Assembly (NCBI GenBank): GCA_900319105.1
Contig: ONND01000007.1
Location: 117,569 to 181,568, forward strand
Length of the DNA: 64,000 nt
Origin: an uncultured Bacteroidales bacterium
GTDB lineage: Bacteria; Bacteroidota; Bacteroidia; Bacteroidales; Paludibacteraceae
Reading direction: 5' to 3'
Shown: positions 33,513 to 41,542 of the stretch, one piece after another
Layout of the letters: the number at the start of each line of letters is the position of its first letter
Numbering within the stretch: position 1 is the first letter of the stretch
Notes under the pieces: generated by a model
Told to the model about the DNA's origin: nothing
Databases searched by the model: none
The model's input: the letters and a program-made list of their open reading frames with translations, nothing else
Program-made: the position numbers and the translations under genes

Positions 33513-34982
33513 ATGCTGTCCTTTAAATCTTTTCATAGCGTCTATTGGGTACTTCCGGTAGTGATCCTTCTAACTGTTTCCTGCGGAGGAAATGATTCCT
33601 TGCGGCTTCTGGAGCAAGGCGAACAGAACTACACAGCCGGCACGTCCTCTAATTATGCCAGCCATTATGAGGAGTCGGTCTATTACCTCAAGCAGGCAGA
33701 AGAGATGTTCTTGGATATCGATCCTGCGGCGCTCACGCCGGAACTAAGGGCAAAGCGCACTAAGTTGCTCAGTCTTACATGGTTTCATCTGGGCAATACC
33801 TCTGAGAGCGAGATGCTTTATGAGATAGCCAATACCTATTACCGCAAAGCCGTTCCTCTGCTCCTGGAGAGTCAAAACCTCACCTATCTGGCTTGTGCCT
33901 ATCGTGACATAGCACGCACGATGGAGCTCACCGGGGGAGACCGGGACAGTGTGTTGTACTATTTCGCGCAAGCGGAACGCTATGCAAGGGAGGCAAAAAG
34001 TGAGGTGCTGGAGTTAGATACCCGGGCGTATCGATACCAACTCTGTTATCCGGACAGCATCGCACAGCGCTTGGAGGTATGCCGCCGTCTGGCGGAGGAG
34101 TTCGGCGCTCATGCCCGCTATTCGGAGATAGTGGAGATGTTCTTATCCTCTGGCAAGACCGATTCGGCGGCGTATTACCTGGAGCGCTTGCAGCCCAAGG
34201 ATTCGGCGTATACCTACTGGTTCGAGCAGAGTTACACATACCTGCAAAGCAAAATACTGCTCCGGCAGGGAAAGGCTCGTGAAGCCTATTCCAAGTTGCT
34301 CGACCTTTACGACCGGAAGATAGAGGAACTCCAGCGAGATGCGGGTGCGCGCACCTATGCCCTCACGCTTCATTACGACGTAGCCCGGGAGCAACAGCTG
34401 GCGCAGGAGGCGCAGCGCGAACGGAGGTGGCAGAGGACGATCTCTGCTGTGCTCGTGCTCTTATTGGTCGTGTTAGTCGGACTCTTCGTCGTCCTCTGGC
34501 GCTACTGGCACCATCGCCGCCATGAGCAGGAGCGGCAGCTGGAAGCGATGAGGGATAAGTATATCCAGCAGTTACAATTGGCGCTCGAACGACTGCAACA
34601 GAAAGTGAACCTGACACGCGAGATAGAGCTGCAACGCATGAGGGGCAATGAGGTGGCGTTCCCTAAATGGCTGCAGACTTACCGCGACGAGCAGCTGACC
34701 ATGAGCAAGGAGAGCCTCGATGAACTGATCCAATCGATTGACAAAGCACTCGACGGCGCAATCAGCAGGTTAAGGAAGGAATATCCGGAACTGACCGAAT
34801 CGGATATGCAGTTCGCGATCCTCTCTATCATCGGTGCTTCGGATACGGACATGTCGATCGTGCTGAATGTACAGAAACAGACAATCTACCACCGCCGCCA
34901 GATCGTTCGCAAGCACGTTAATCCCGCTATCGAAGACATCGACGCCTGGCTCCGCTCCTACGTCCTATCGACCAACCCCTAA
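33513..34982 (+). CDS. Membrane-anchored TPR sensor with cytoplasmic HTH (putative transcription regulator)
   Basis: A 489-residue protein with a lipoprotein-like N-terminus (VVILLTVSCGG, Cys24), TPR-like helices from about 30 to 290, one transmembrane helix (about 308-332), a coiled coil (335-390) and a C-terminal helix-turn-helix-like domain (LRKEYPELTESDMQFAIL, VQKQTIYHRRQIVRKHV, about 418-470). The layout implies a periplasmic TPR sensor and a cytoplasmic DNA-binding part, as in other Bacteroidota TPR regulators. Target and signal are unknown. It is monocistronic and convergent with the end of the fructan locus. Confidence 0.8.
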   Translation: MLSFKSFHSVYWVLPVVILLTVSCGGNDSLRLLEQGEQNYTAGTSSNYASHYEESVYYLKQAEEMFLDIDPAALTPELRAKRTKLLSLTWFHLGNTSESEMLYEIANTYYRKAVPLLLESQNLTYLACAYRDIARTMELTGGDRDSVLYYFAQAERYAREAKSEVLELDTRAYRYQLCYPDSIAQRLEVCRRLAEEFGAHARYSEIVEMFLSSGKTDSAAYYLERLQPKDSAYTYWFEQSYTYLQSKILLRQGKAREAYSKLLDLYDRKIEELQRDAGARTYALTLHYDVAREQQLAQEAQRERRWQRTISAVLVLLLVVLVGLFVVLWRYWHHRRHEQERQLEAMRDKYIQQLQLALERLQQKVNLTREIELQRMRGNEVAFPKWLQTYRDEQLTMSKESLDELIQSIDKALDGAISRLRKEYPELTESDMQFAILSIIGASDTDMSIVLNVQKQTIYHRRQIVRKHVNPAIEDIDAWLRSYVLSTNP

Positions 34983-35041
34983 CCCCTAATCCCCTAACCC
35001 CTAATCCCCTTTACGGGGAGGCCGGGTGGGGCTCAACGACC

Positions 35042-35074
35042 AAGAAAAAGCCCCTCCATACCGGAGAGGCTTCT
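35042..35074 (-). terminator. Terminator of the fructan locus
   Basis: Stem AAGCC-CTCC paired with GGAG-GGCTT with one mismatch (35048-35057 with 35063-35072), loop ATACC, followed on the minus strand by five T's. Between it and the regulator stop are CCCCTAA words and a CCCC-TTTAC-GGGG hairpin (about 35005-35020). Confidence 0.8.
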
Positions 35075-35105
35075 GTTGGCGGCGTTGGCCGTTAGCGGTT
35101 CGCCA

Positions 35106-35954
35106 TTACTTCATTTCTACGCCGAGGGCGTTATAGGTCTTGCCGCTTTTCTCAATGACGAGTTGACCGTTGCGGAAGGACTTAACTGCCTTTGCCTCTG
35201 CAGCGGTGTTGTCAATACCCGTTGTACCGCTCATGACCAGGACAATATCCGTTACATTGAACGCATTGAGCTGCTCTTTGTTGAACTGAATCATCCACTT
35301 ACCGGCATTAGCGAGACGTGAACGAAGTGCATCGGTGAGCGGGAGTTCCTTGTATCCCTCTCCATCCGTCATGTCAGCTTGGCTGGCGATTTGACCTTCC
35401 GGATCCCAATTCTCTTTTACGTTGATGATGTAGTTCGTACCTGCGGCCTCTGAGTAGAAACGGATAGCTGTTGCTTTGGAGAAATCCACATTGCAATAGC
35501 CGTCGCGATAGAGCTCGAGTGTGCTCCACTCGTCAGCCCAGAAGAAACCGGTCCAAACAGTGATACCGTCTTTGAGGGTCTTGCCATCGTTGAGTTCCAC
35601 CTTGGTTGCAGTGAAGTTCGCACCGATGATCTCCAGGCCATAGAGTTTCAGGCTGTCCACAGCAGTTTGGGTGAGGAACTGCTCGAATACCCCGCCATCT
35701 TTGATCCACGCTGCCTCGCGGCTACCGGCAAGGTGATCAAAATGTTCATTCATCACTTTGAACTCGATACCATCCGTTGCATCCGAGTAGGTAACAACGA
35801 TCTTCTGACCGGCAGTTGCGTTAGCGAACTGAGCGGCTGCAATCTGAAGGCCGCCATCTGACCAAGATACATGCTTCGAACCTGTCCAAATGTCCGTAGC
35901 ATTCACATTCATTACCAGCGCTGCGAAAAGCGCAATTAGAGAAATTTTCTTCAT
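35106..35954 (-). CDS. Small secreted protein with two beta-sandwich-like domains and C-terminal tail
   Basis: A 282-residue exported protein (signal peptide MKKISLIALFAALVMNVNA). Two similar beta-rich repeats can be seen, the second containing STLELYRDGYCNVDFSKATAIRFY and FNVTDIVLVM. It is paralogous over most of its length to the protein at 36028-36912 (TTLDLYKEALTGVDFSKYKAIRFY, FHLTDVVLLP). It ends with the tail FRNGQLVIEKSGKTYNALG. As distal gene of the fructan locus (73 nt after its paralogue) it is likely a surface or secreted glycan-binding accessory protein; that is inference. Confidence 0.75.
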   Translation of the reverse strand: MKKISLIALFAALVMNVNATDIWTGSKHVSWSDGGLQIAAAQFANATAGQKIVVTYSDATDGIEFKVMNEHFDHLAGSREAAWIKDGGVFEQFLTQTAVDSLKLYGLEIIGANFTATKVELNDGKTLKDGITVWTGFFWADEWSTLELYRDGYCNVDFSKATAIRFYSEAAGTNYIINVKENWDPEGQIASQADMTDGEGYKELPLTDALRSRLANAGKWMIQFNKEQLNAFNVTDIVLVMSGTTGIDNTAAEAKAVKSFRNGQLVIEKSGKTYNALGVEMK

Positions 35955-36027
35955 AATTCTAAATTTTTTGAAGGGTTAATAAAAAGGGTTAATTACTCAT
36001 ATGCTATAGGCATAATGTGTGTTCAAA

Positions 36028-36912
36028 TTAATAAACATAGAAACAATTGGTACAATCGTCCGGACTAATGGGAAGGAGAACGACGTCGGTGAGATGGAAT
36101 GCCGCGCCATCATTCTTGTCACATTGTATTTTCAACGTCCCTTCGCCGGAGGACATGAATGTGGTAAATTTTCCTCTCATTGTTTCGTCTAATGGGAGTT
36201 CGAAATACTCGTTTGTCTTCGTCATATCATCCTGATCGGCAATTTTCACCATAGGAGCCCACGCCTGAATAATATTCATTTTAAAATCAGTACGATTCGC
36301 ATCATGGTAAAAGCGGATAGCTTTATATTTGCTAAAATCCACTCCAGTCAATGCCTCTTTGTACAAATCCAACGTCGTCCAAGTATCCATAATAAAAGGA
36401 TGAGGTATAGTAGGAACTTGCATCCATAGAACTTTTCCAAATTTCACGCTACCAGCCTTACCCGTATATAATTCCACACGATTAATTGTCATGTTTTCTC
36501 CATAGATACGAATATTTTGACCTCCCTTGATTGCATCTATCATTTCTTGGGTCAAATAGCATGAAATCGGCAACGAACTTACACGAAAATCCGTCCCCGG
36601 AAAATGATAATCGGGATTATCTCCACCTACATATATTTTATGAGGTTCACTTTCTTTTCCACTAGGTATAAATCCATTGATAAATATCTCATTCCCGGGT
36701 ACAGCATAGCTGAAGAAATCTTTACTAATAAAACAACCATTCGACCAATCGGAATATCCACCAAGCGGAAAATCTTTTACACGGTCTTCATTATCGTTTG
36801 CAGGAACAAAGTCTCCTGGTGTAGGGTATAAAATTGATATCCAATCTCCCGCCATGAGGTTTGCCATGCTTGCCATCAAAAGGGCAGTCAATACATAAAA
36901 TTTCGTTTTCAT
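36028..36912 (-). CDS. Small secreted protein, paralogue of the adjacent one, without the tail
   Basis: A 294-residue exported protein (signal peptide about 1-21, ending NLMA). The domain pattern is as in the gene at 35106-35954, but the C-terminus ends DDCTNCFYVY with no sorting-type tail, so the two products should end up in different places. Local base composition is A/T-richer than the rest of the locus, which may mark a more recent origin. It lies 26 nt after the GH32 gene and is probably cotranscribed. Confidence 0.72.
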   Translation of the reverse strand: MKTKFYVLTALLMASMANLMAGDWISILYPTPGDFVPANDNEDRVKDFPLGGYSDWSNGCFISKDFFSYAVPGNEIFINGFIPSGKESEPHKIYVGGDNPDYHFPGTDFRVSSLPISCYLTQEMIDAIKGGQNIRIYGENMTINRVELYTGKAGSVKFGKVLWMQVPTIPHPFIMDTWTTLDLYKEALTGVDFSKYKAIRFYHDANRTDFKMNIIQAWAPMVKIADQDDMTKTNEYFELPLDETMRGKFTTFMSSGEGTLKIQCDKNDGAAFHLTDVVLLPISPDDCTNCFYVY

Positions 36913-36938
36913 AACCGTTTGTGTTTTTTATGTGAGTA

Positions 36939-38543
36939 TTAAAGTTTTTGTCCCATAGAGGTGTATTTATGTCCGTCACGGCAGATGATCATCTGACCGT
37001 TCTCCATGCGTTTGAAGGCGCCTTCTTTTCCTTCTATAACCGGAAGGGATGTCGGTTTATTGGGGTTATAGACCTGCTGCCGGATGGCGGTTATTTGAAT
37101 AGAGCCGTCATAACATTTGATGCTCCATGATTTACCCGACATACCATAGATACGGTTCGTATAACTAACCTGTCCGTTGATATACAGCACGAGCACCGAG
37201 CGGTCGATATAGATGTCTATATGATAGATGCGGTCGGCTGGCTGCGAGAAGAAATATCCGTCTATGTATGGGATGAAACCCATGGCGTCGGGTCCCTCTT
37301 GCTCGAAGTTCACCTTCGCCATGTTGTTTGCTTCCGGATTAACGATAAGCGAATAATAGCGTCCCGACCAACTCTCTTTGGCTATGGAGACGCCGAATTT
37401 CGTTTGTGCGGAACTCGCCGTGACGGTGAAAGAGAGATGTGTTTTATCGCTGAGTGCAGGTAGTTCGATAGAGCCTCCTGCTGCTATGGATGTAGCGGTA
37501 GTCGATACCGATACCTCATCGTTAAACCAATTACGCACAGTCTCTATCTCTCCCAAGGTGAGCGATCCGTCGTCATGCTGGATTAGACGATGTGCCACCA
37601 ATGTACCTGCCCAATCCGGTTCGCCGTTGTCATTATTGACGGCGGTGTTGTTATTGTCCCTCCGCGTCGGGCACCAGCCCCAGATATACCGGTTGGAGCC
37701 GTCCGAAGCAGTCTTGCCCGCATAGAATCCGCGGGAGTCCAAGTACCCCTCATGGTTATCCGGCCAGACAGGGTTGTCATCCTTTGTACAAGCTGCCAGA
37801 CCTTCATAGGTCTTCGATTTGAAGTACTGTACACGGCGGATCTCTTTGTGTAACTCGCTATAGACCAGATACCACCATTCGCCCATCTTGAACACATTGG
37901 GACACTCGTAAAAGCGATCCCATAGGGTATTCATAAACAACCCTTTGTGAGTCCAATTCCGGCAATCGGAGGATGTAAATTCCGCTAATACATTACGGCC
38001 GTCCTTGCCGGTGGCTACTAACATATGGTACACACCGTCTTCCGTACGGAACACCTCCGGGTCACGGAAATCATTACGGTAATAATACCATTCATTGCCG
38101 TTCAATCTCAAGTCTGTCTTGCTCCACTCGACTCCGTCGGTTGATGTCGCACTCATCACTACCTGCCTGTTCTCCCAGTCGGACGGATGGTACTTGTTTC
38201 CGGTATAAAACAAATAATACAACCCGTCTTTATGACACCGGATCACGGATCCGGTGCCGATCGCCGCATCCTGCGCCCATCTATTGCCGGTAGGCAGGAC
38301 TTCACCCAAGGCGTTATAGTGCGTCAAGTCCATTGTCTCTATGGCATACACGGGATGATAGGTAGCCGGATCATTCGGACGGAACTCCTGCAGATAATAA
38401 ATCCTGAAGAGTCCGCTCTGCGCATCGTAAAACGGCATAGGGTCGCCACACCAGCCGGATGCAGGTTGATAGTAATACCCTTCTGTTGAGAATGCTATAC
38501 CACTAAGGGTGCAAAAGAGTAAGATAGATAATATTCGTTTCAT
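36939..38543 (-). CDS. GH32-like glycosidase with GDPMPF variant, secreted with C-terminal tail
   Basis: A 534-residue protein with a type I signal peptide (about 1-20). GH32 five-bladed propeller with the three catalytic residues kept: Asp34 in CGDPMPF (in place of the usual NDPNG), Asp161 in FRDPEVF and Glu213 in YECPNVF. A beta-sandwich domain covers about 345-495. The C-terminus (MENGQMIICRDGHKYTSMG) is the tail motif. It is a paralogue of the next gene (RFYECP, HEGYLDSRGFYAGKTA, WAGTLVAHRLIQH). Likely acts on levan or inulin outside the cell; linkage and endo or exo mode cannot be told from sequence. Confidence 0.87.
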   Translation of the reverse strand: MKRILSILLFCTLSGIAFSTEGYYYQPASGWCGDPMPFYDAQSGLFRIYYLQEFRPNDPATYHPVYAIETMDLTHYNALGEVLPTGNRWAQDAAIGTGSVIRCHKDGLYYLFYTGNKYHPSDWENRQVVMSATSTDGVEWSKTDLRLNGNEWYYYRNDFRDPEVFRTEDGVYHMLVATGKDGRNVLAEFTSSDCRNWTHKGLFMNTLWDRFYECPNVFKMGEWWYLVYSELHKEIRRVQYFKSKTYEGLAACTKDDNPVWPDNHEGYLDSRGFYAGKTASDGSNRYIWGWCPTRRDNNNTAVNNDNGEPDWAGTLVAHRLIQHDDGSLTLGEIETVRNWFNDEVSVSTTATSIAAGGSIELPALSDKTHLSFTVTASSAQTKFGVSIAKESWSGRYYSLIVNPEANNMAKVNFEQEGPDAMGFIPYIDGYFFSQPADRIYHIDIYIDRSVLVLYINGQVSYTNRIYGMSGKSWSIKCYDGSIQITAIRQQVYNPNKPTSLPVIEGKEGAFKRMENGQMIICRDGHKYTSMGQKL

Positions 38544-38590
38544 AATGGGTCAGCACAGGCGGTAATCAGCCGCCTGTGCCGTAGGAGGTA

Positions 38591-40174
38591 TTAATATTGT
38601 TTGAGTTGGATATCCGATACATTGATCGCTTTACCGTAGTTATTGACCGACCAGCAGTTGCGTGCCACGCCATAGATGCGGTTGGTATATGCCAGACAAT
38701 CGTTGATATACATCGTAACGACGGAATTATCGGTATAGATATCAATATGGTATATATTATCCGCCGGTTTGTTGAACTTATAGCTGTCGATTGCTTTGAT
38801 AAAGCCTTGCCCTTCGGGGCCCTCTTCCTCGAAATTGATCTTGCGCTTGGCGCCTCCGTCTTCGGGATTGACAACGAGGGTGTACCACTTCTTGCTATCC
38901 GTACCACGAGCGAAGGATATACCGAACTTATCGGCGCACTCCACGGTAAGGGAGAGATGGTTCTGGTATCCCAGACGGCTGTAGAGGGTGCAGGAATCGG
39001 TAGTTATCATCGCCTTCACCTCTTTGGTCTTGTTGTACTTGGCTTTGATCCCCGGCACTTCTCCGAGCGTCAAAGAGCCATCCTCGTGTTGGATCAGACG
39101 GTGTGCAACCAGCGTACCGGCCCATTGGGGTTCGCCTTCGGGATTGGTCTTGGTATTATTGTTTCCTTCGCGCGTCGGGCACCATCCCCAGATGAGACGG
39201 TCAGTACCGTTGGTAGCCGTCTTACCGGCATAGAAACCGCGGCTGTCGAGGAAGCCCTCATGGTCATCCGGCCATATACCTGCGTCACCCGCTGTACAGG
39301 CTTTAAGATCCGCCAAGGTATGACCCTTGAAATACTGCACGTGGCGACCCCATTCTTTGCCTTTTCCGCCGGAGAGCTCGCTATAGACGAGATACCAGTA
39401 GTTGCCCATCTGGAACACATCCGGGCACTCATAGAAACGATCCCACATCATGGGCATGAAGATACCTACATGTGTCCAGTCCTTGAGGTTCGGCGAGGTG
39501 TACTCCACGAGGTTACCTTTGCCTCCCACGCGGGTAGAAATAATCATATGCCACAGATCGTCGGCGAAGAAGATACAGGGGTCACGGAAATCCTGCGCAC
39601 TGTATCCATCCACTACACCGCGCAGACGGAAGAGCGGATCCTTCGTCCAGGTCTTGAAATCCGGCGAAGTAGCCCGCATGATCACCTGTACATCCTCTCC
39701 GGCTTTCGGCATCTCGCGCTCACCGGTGTAATAGATGTAATAGAGGTGCTCCGCTTCGCTATAGACCACACATCCCGTACCGAGGTGCGCATCCTGCTCA
39801 GCTGACGAGCCGGTCGGCAATACCTGGCTCAAGGGACTGTAATTTGCAGCATCCTTGGTCTCCAAACCCCAGTAAGGGTGGAACGTAGCCTGGTTAGGAC
39901 GAAACTCCTGCAGGTAAAGCACCTTGAAGGACTTGGTGTTTTGATCGAAGAACGGCATCGGATCGCCTACAAAACCGGTGTACGGCGCGTAGTAGGTTGT
40001 AGCCGGCTTCTCATCGCCGGAGGCATAATAAGTCGTTGTGCCATCCCAGTCTTTCTGCTCGGGTTCATCGCTTTTCTCGCAGCCGGAAAGAGTAGCACAT
40101 ATTAACATGAGACCTACTCCTACTCTCCCCATATGGAGGGAGAAGATATTATTCATTGTTGCTTTCATACCCAT
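38591..40174 (-). CDS. GH32-like glycosidase with GDPMPF variant, lipoprotein form
   Basis: A 527-residue lipoprotein: hydrophobic segment VGVGLMLICATLSGC ends in Cys32. The enzyme core has FVGDPMPFFD, FRDPCIFF and YECPDVF, so nucleophile, transition-state Asp and acid/base Glu are all present. The beta-sandwich C-terminal domain is as in its paralogue, but the sorting tail is missing. Its ATG overlaps the stop of the DUF4960-type gene (TAATG). Probably exposed on the outer membrane next to SusC/SusD as the surface fructanase. Confidence 0.87.
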   Translation of the reverse strand: MGMKATMNNIFSLHMGRVGVGLMLICATLSGCEKSDEPEQKDWDGTTTYYASGDEKPATTYYAPYTGFVGDPMPFFDQNTKSFKVLYLQEFRPNQATFHPYWGLETKDAANYSPLSQVLPTGSSAEQDAHLGTGCVVYSEAEHLYYIYYTGEREMPKAGEDVQVIMRATSPDFKTWTKDPLFRLRGVVDGYSAQDFRDPCIFFADDLWHMIISTRVGGKGNLVEYTSPNLKDWTHVGIFMPMMWDRFYECPDVFQMGNYWYLVYSELSGGKGKEWGRHVQYFKGHTLADLKACTAGDAGIWPDDHEGFLDSRGFYAGKTATNGTDRLIWGWCPTREGNNNTKTNPEGEPQWAGTLVAHRLIQHEDGSLTLGEVPGIKAKYNKTKEVKAMITTDSCTLYSRLGYQNHLSLTVECADKFGISFARGTDSKKWYTLVVNPEDGGAKRKINFEEEGPEGQGFIKAIDSYKFNKPADNIYHIDIYTDNSVVTMYINDCLAYTNRIYGVARNCWSVNNYGKAINVSDIQLKQY

Positions 40175-41541
40175 TATTTAGATAAATAGTTAATAGCATT
40201 TTCCGTTATTTTCGACACGTTGGCATGGTAGTATTCGGTAACGCCTTCGGCAACGGTGTACCAGTCATAGCAACCGGATCCGATACAGATAATACCTCCG
40301 TGTGTGCCGTTTGCCGGATATTCCCATGCCACCACTGCGTCATTGCCACCGGCTATATCAACAGCACCGGTTTTGGAGCAGAACACCTCCTTGGTAGCAT
40401 AGCCACCCCAGTCCGCACCAATGTGGTATTGCGCGGTAGAGTTGGTAATACGGTAACCCTTATCGCAGGTATATACCGAATTGAGGTTCTCGGGGTTCAT
40501 CAGAAGGTTCTGCCAGATCGCATGATCGGTATGACCGGCAATACTGAACTCCCAGGGATTGTTAACCGTCTCAGCTTTGTCCTCATCCTGTCCCCAGCAG
40601 TTGTTAGGCACACAATCCGCCTCGCCGAGGTAAGCCGGCAGGTAGGTCGCATAGCGGGTAAGGAGGAAGGCACCGCCGTTGTTGTAGTACTCCTTCAGTT
40701 TATCAACCGCAGGCAGTGCATCGGCAGCGTTGGTCTCGAACTGACCCTTGCCGTCAACACCTCCGTCTTTATGGAAATGCCACCAGATCACCTTGCACTC
40801 ACTCAGATCCACATGTCCTGCAGCGATGTCGGAGAACGACGCGTATTGCGCATCCTCGATCGTGCTCAGCAGCCATGCGCAGGCAGCCTGTTCCTCTTTG
40901 TTGAGCTGCTGCTGGGTCGGCGCTAAACCGGCATAGAGCGCTTTGGGCTTGCCCATCACCTTGACGGTAACTACGTAGGCTGTCGAAGCGGTGTTATAGG
41001 TCACAGTGAAGGTTACCGGATTCGTGAAATCATGTGCCACACCGCTCGCCGGCGTTATGGTCGCACCTTCGGTAGCGGTAATAGTAGGCACGAGATTCTT
41101 GATATTCGTTCCCTCGGGTACTTGTACCGTGATCGTATGTTGCGATTCGTTGATTATACCTACGAACTCATTATTGAGTACGAATCCGATGATACGTGCC
41201 TCGTCGTGTTTGACGCGAATGGTGAACTCCTGGTATAAGTTACCGTTGGTTACAACCACGGTACGCGGCGAGAGGAGGTTCAGTTGGTCTCCCACATGGA
41301 GGTTTGCCTCTGCGCCGGCAGAGAGTTGGAGGGCTGTGACAGTCATCAGTTGCTCGTCATACTTCTCCGGGATAGCTACCATGACGGTTCTCTTCACCGG
41401 ATCAATCGTGCCTTTGTACAGGCTATCCAGCGTGATGGATTCGATATTACAATCGCCTTCTAAATTGAACGAGTTGTCTTTTTTGCAGCTTGCCAGCATT
41501 ACTGAGCAAAGCGCAAAGATATATACCATTAGTCGTTTCAT
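40174..41541 (-). CDS. DUF4960/DUF5018-type surface glycan-binding lipoprotein
   Basis: A 455-residue lipoprotein (MKRLMVYIFALCSVMLASC, Cys19). The N-terminal part (about 30-195) has beta-sandwich repeats of the DUF5018 kind (ARIIGFVLNNEFVGIIN, TITVQVPEGTNI); the C-terminal part (about 200-455) resembles DUF4960, a glutamine-amidotransferase-like fold without obvious catalytic residues. It follows susD by 1 nt, the position of SusE/SusF-like glycan-binding proteins in such loci. Probably binds fructan at the surface. Confidence 0.8.
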   Translation of the reverse strand: MKRLMVYIFALCSVMLASCKKDNSFNLEGDCNIESITLDSLYKGTIDPVKRTVMVAIPEKYDEQLMTVTALQLSAGAEANLHVGDQLNLLSPRTVVVTNGNLYQEFTIRVKHDEARIIGFVLNNEFVGIINESQHTITVQVPEGTNIKNLVPTITATEGATITPASGVAHDFTNPVTFTVTYNTASTAYVVTVKVMGKPKALYAGLAPTQQQLNKEEQAACAWLLSTIEDAQYASFSDIAAGHVDLSECKVIWWHFHKDGGVDGKGQFETNAADALPAVDKLKEYYNNGGAFLLTRYATYLPAYLGEADCVPNNCWGQDEDKAETVNNPWEFSIAGHTDHAIWQNLLMNPENLNSVYTCDKGYRITNSTAQYHIGADWGGYATKEVFCSKTGAVDIAGGNDAVVAWEYPANGTHGGIICIGSGCYDWYTVAEGVTEYYHANVSKITENAINYLSK

Positions 41542-41542
41542 A

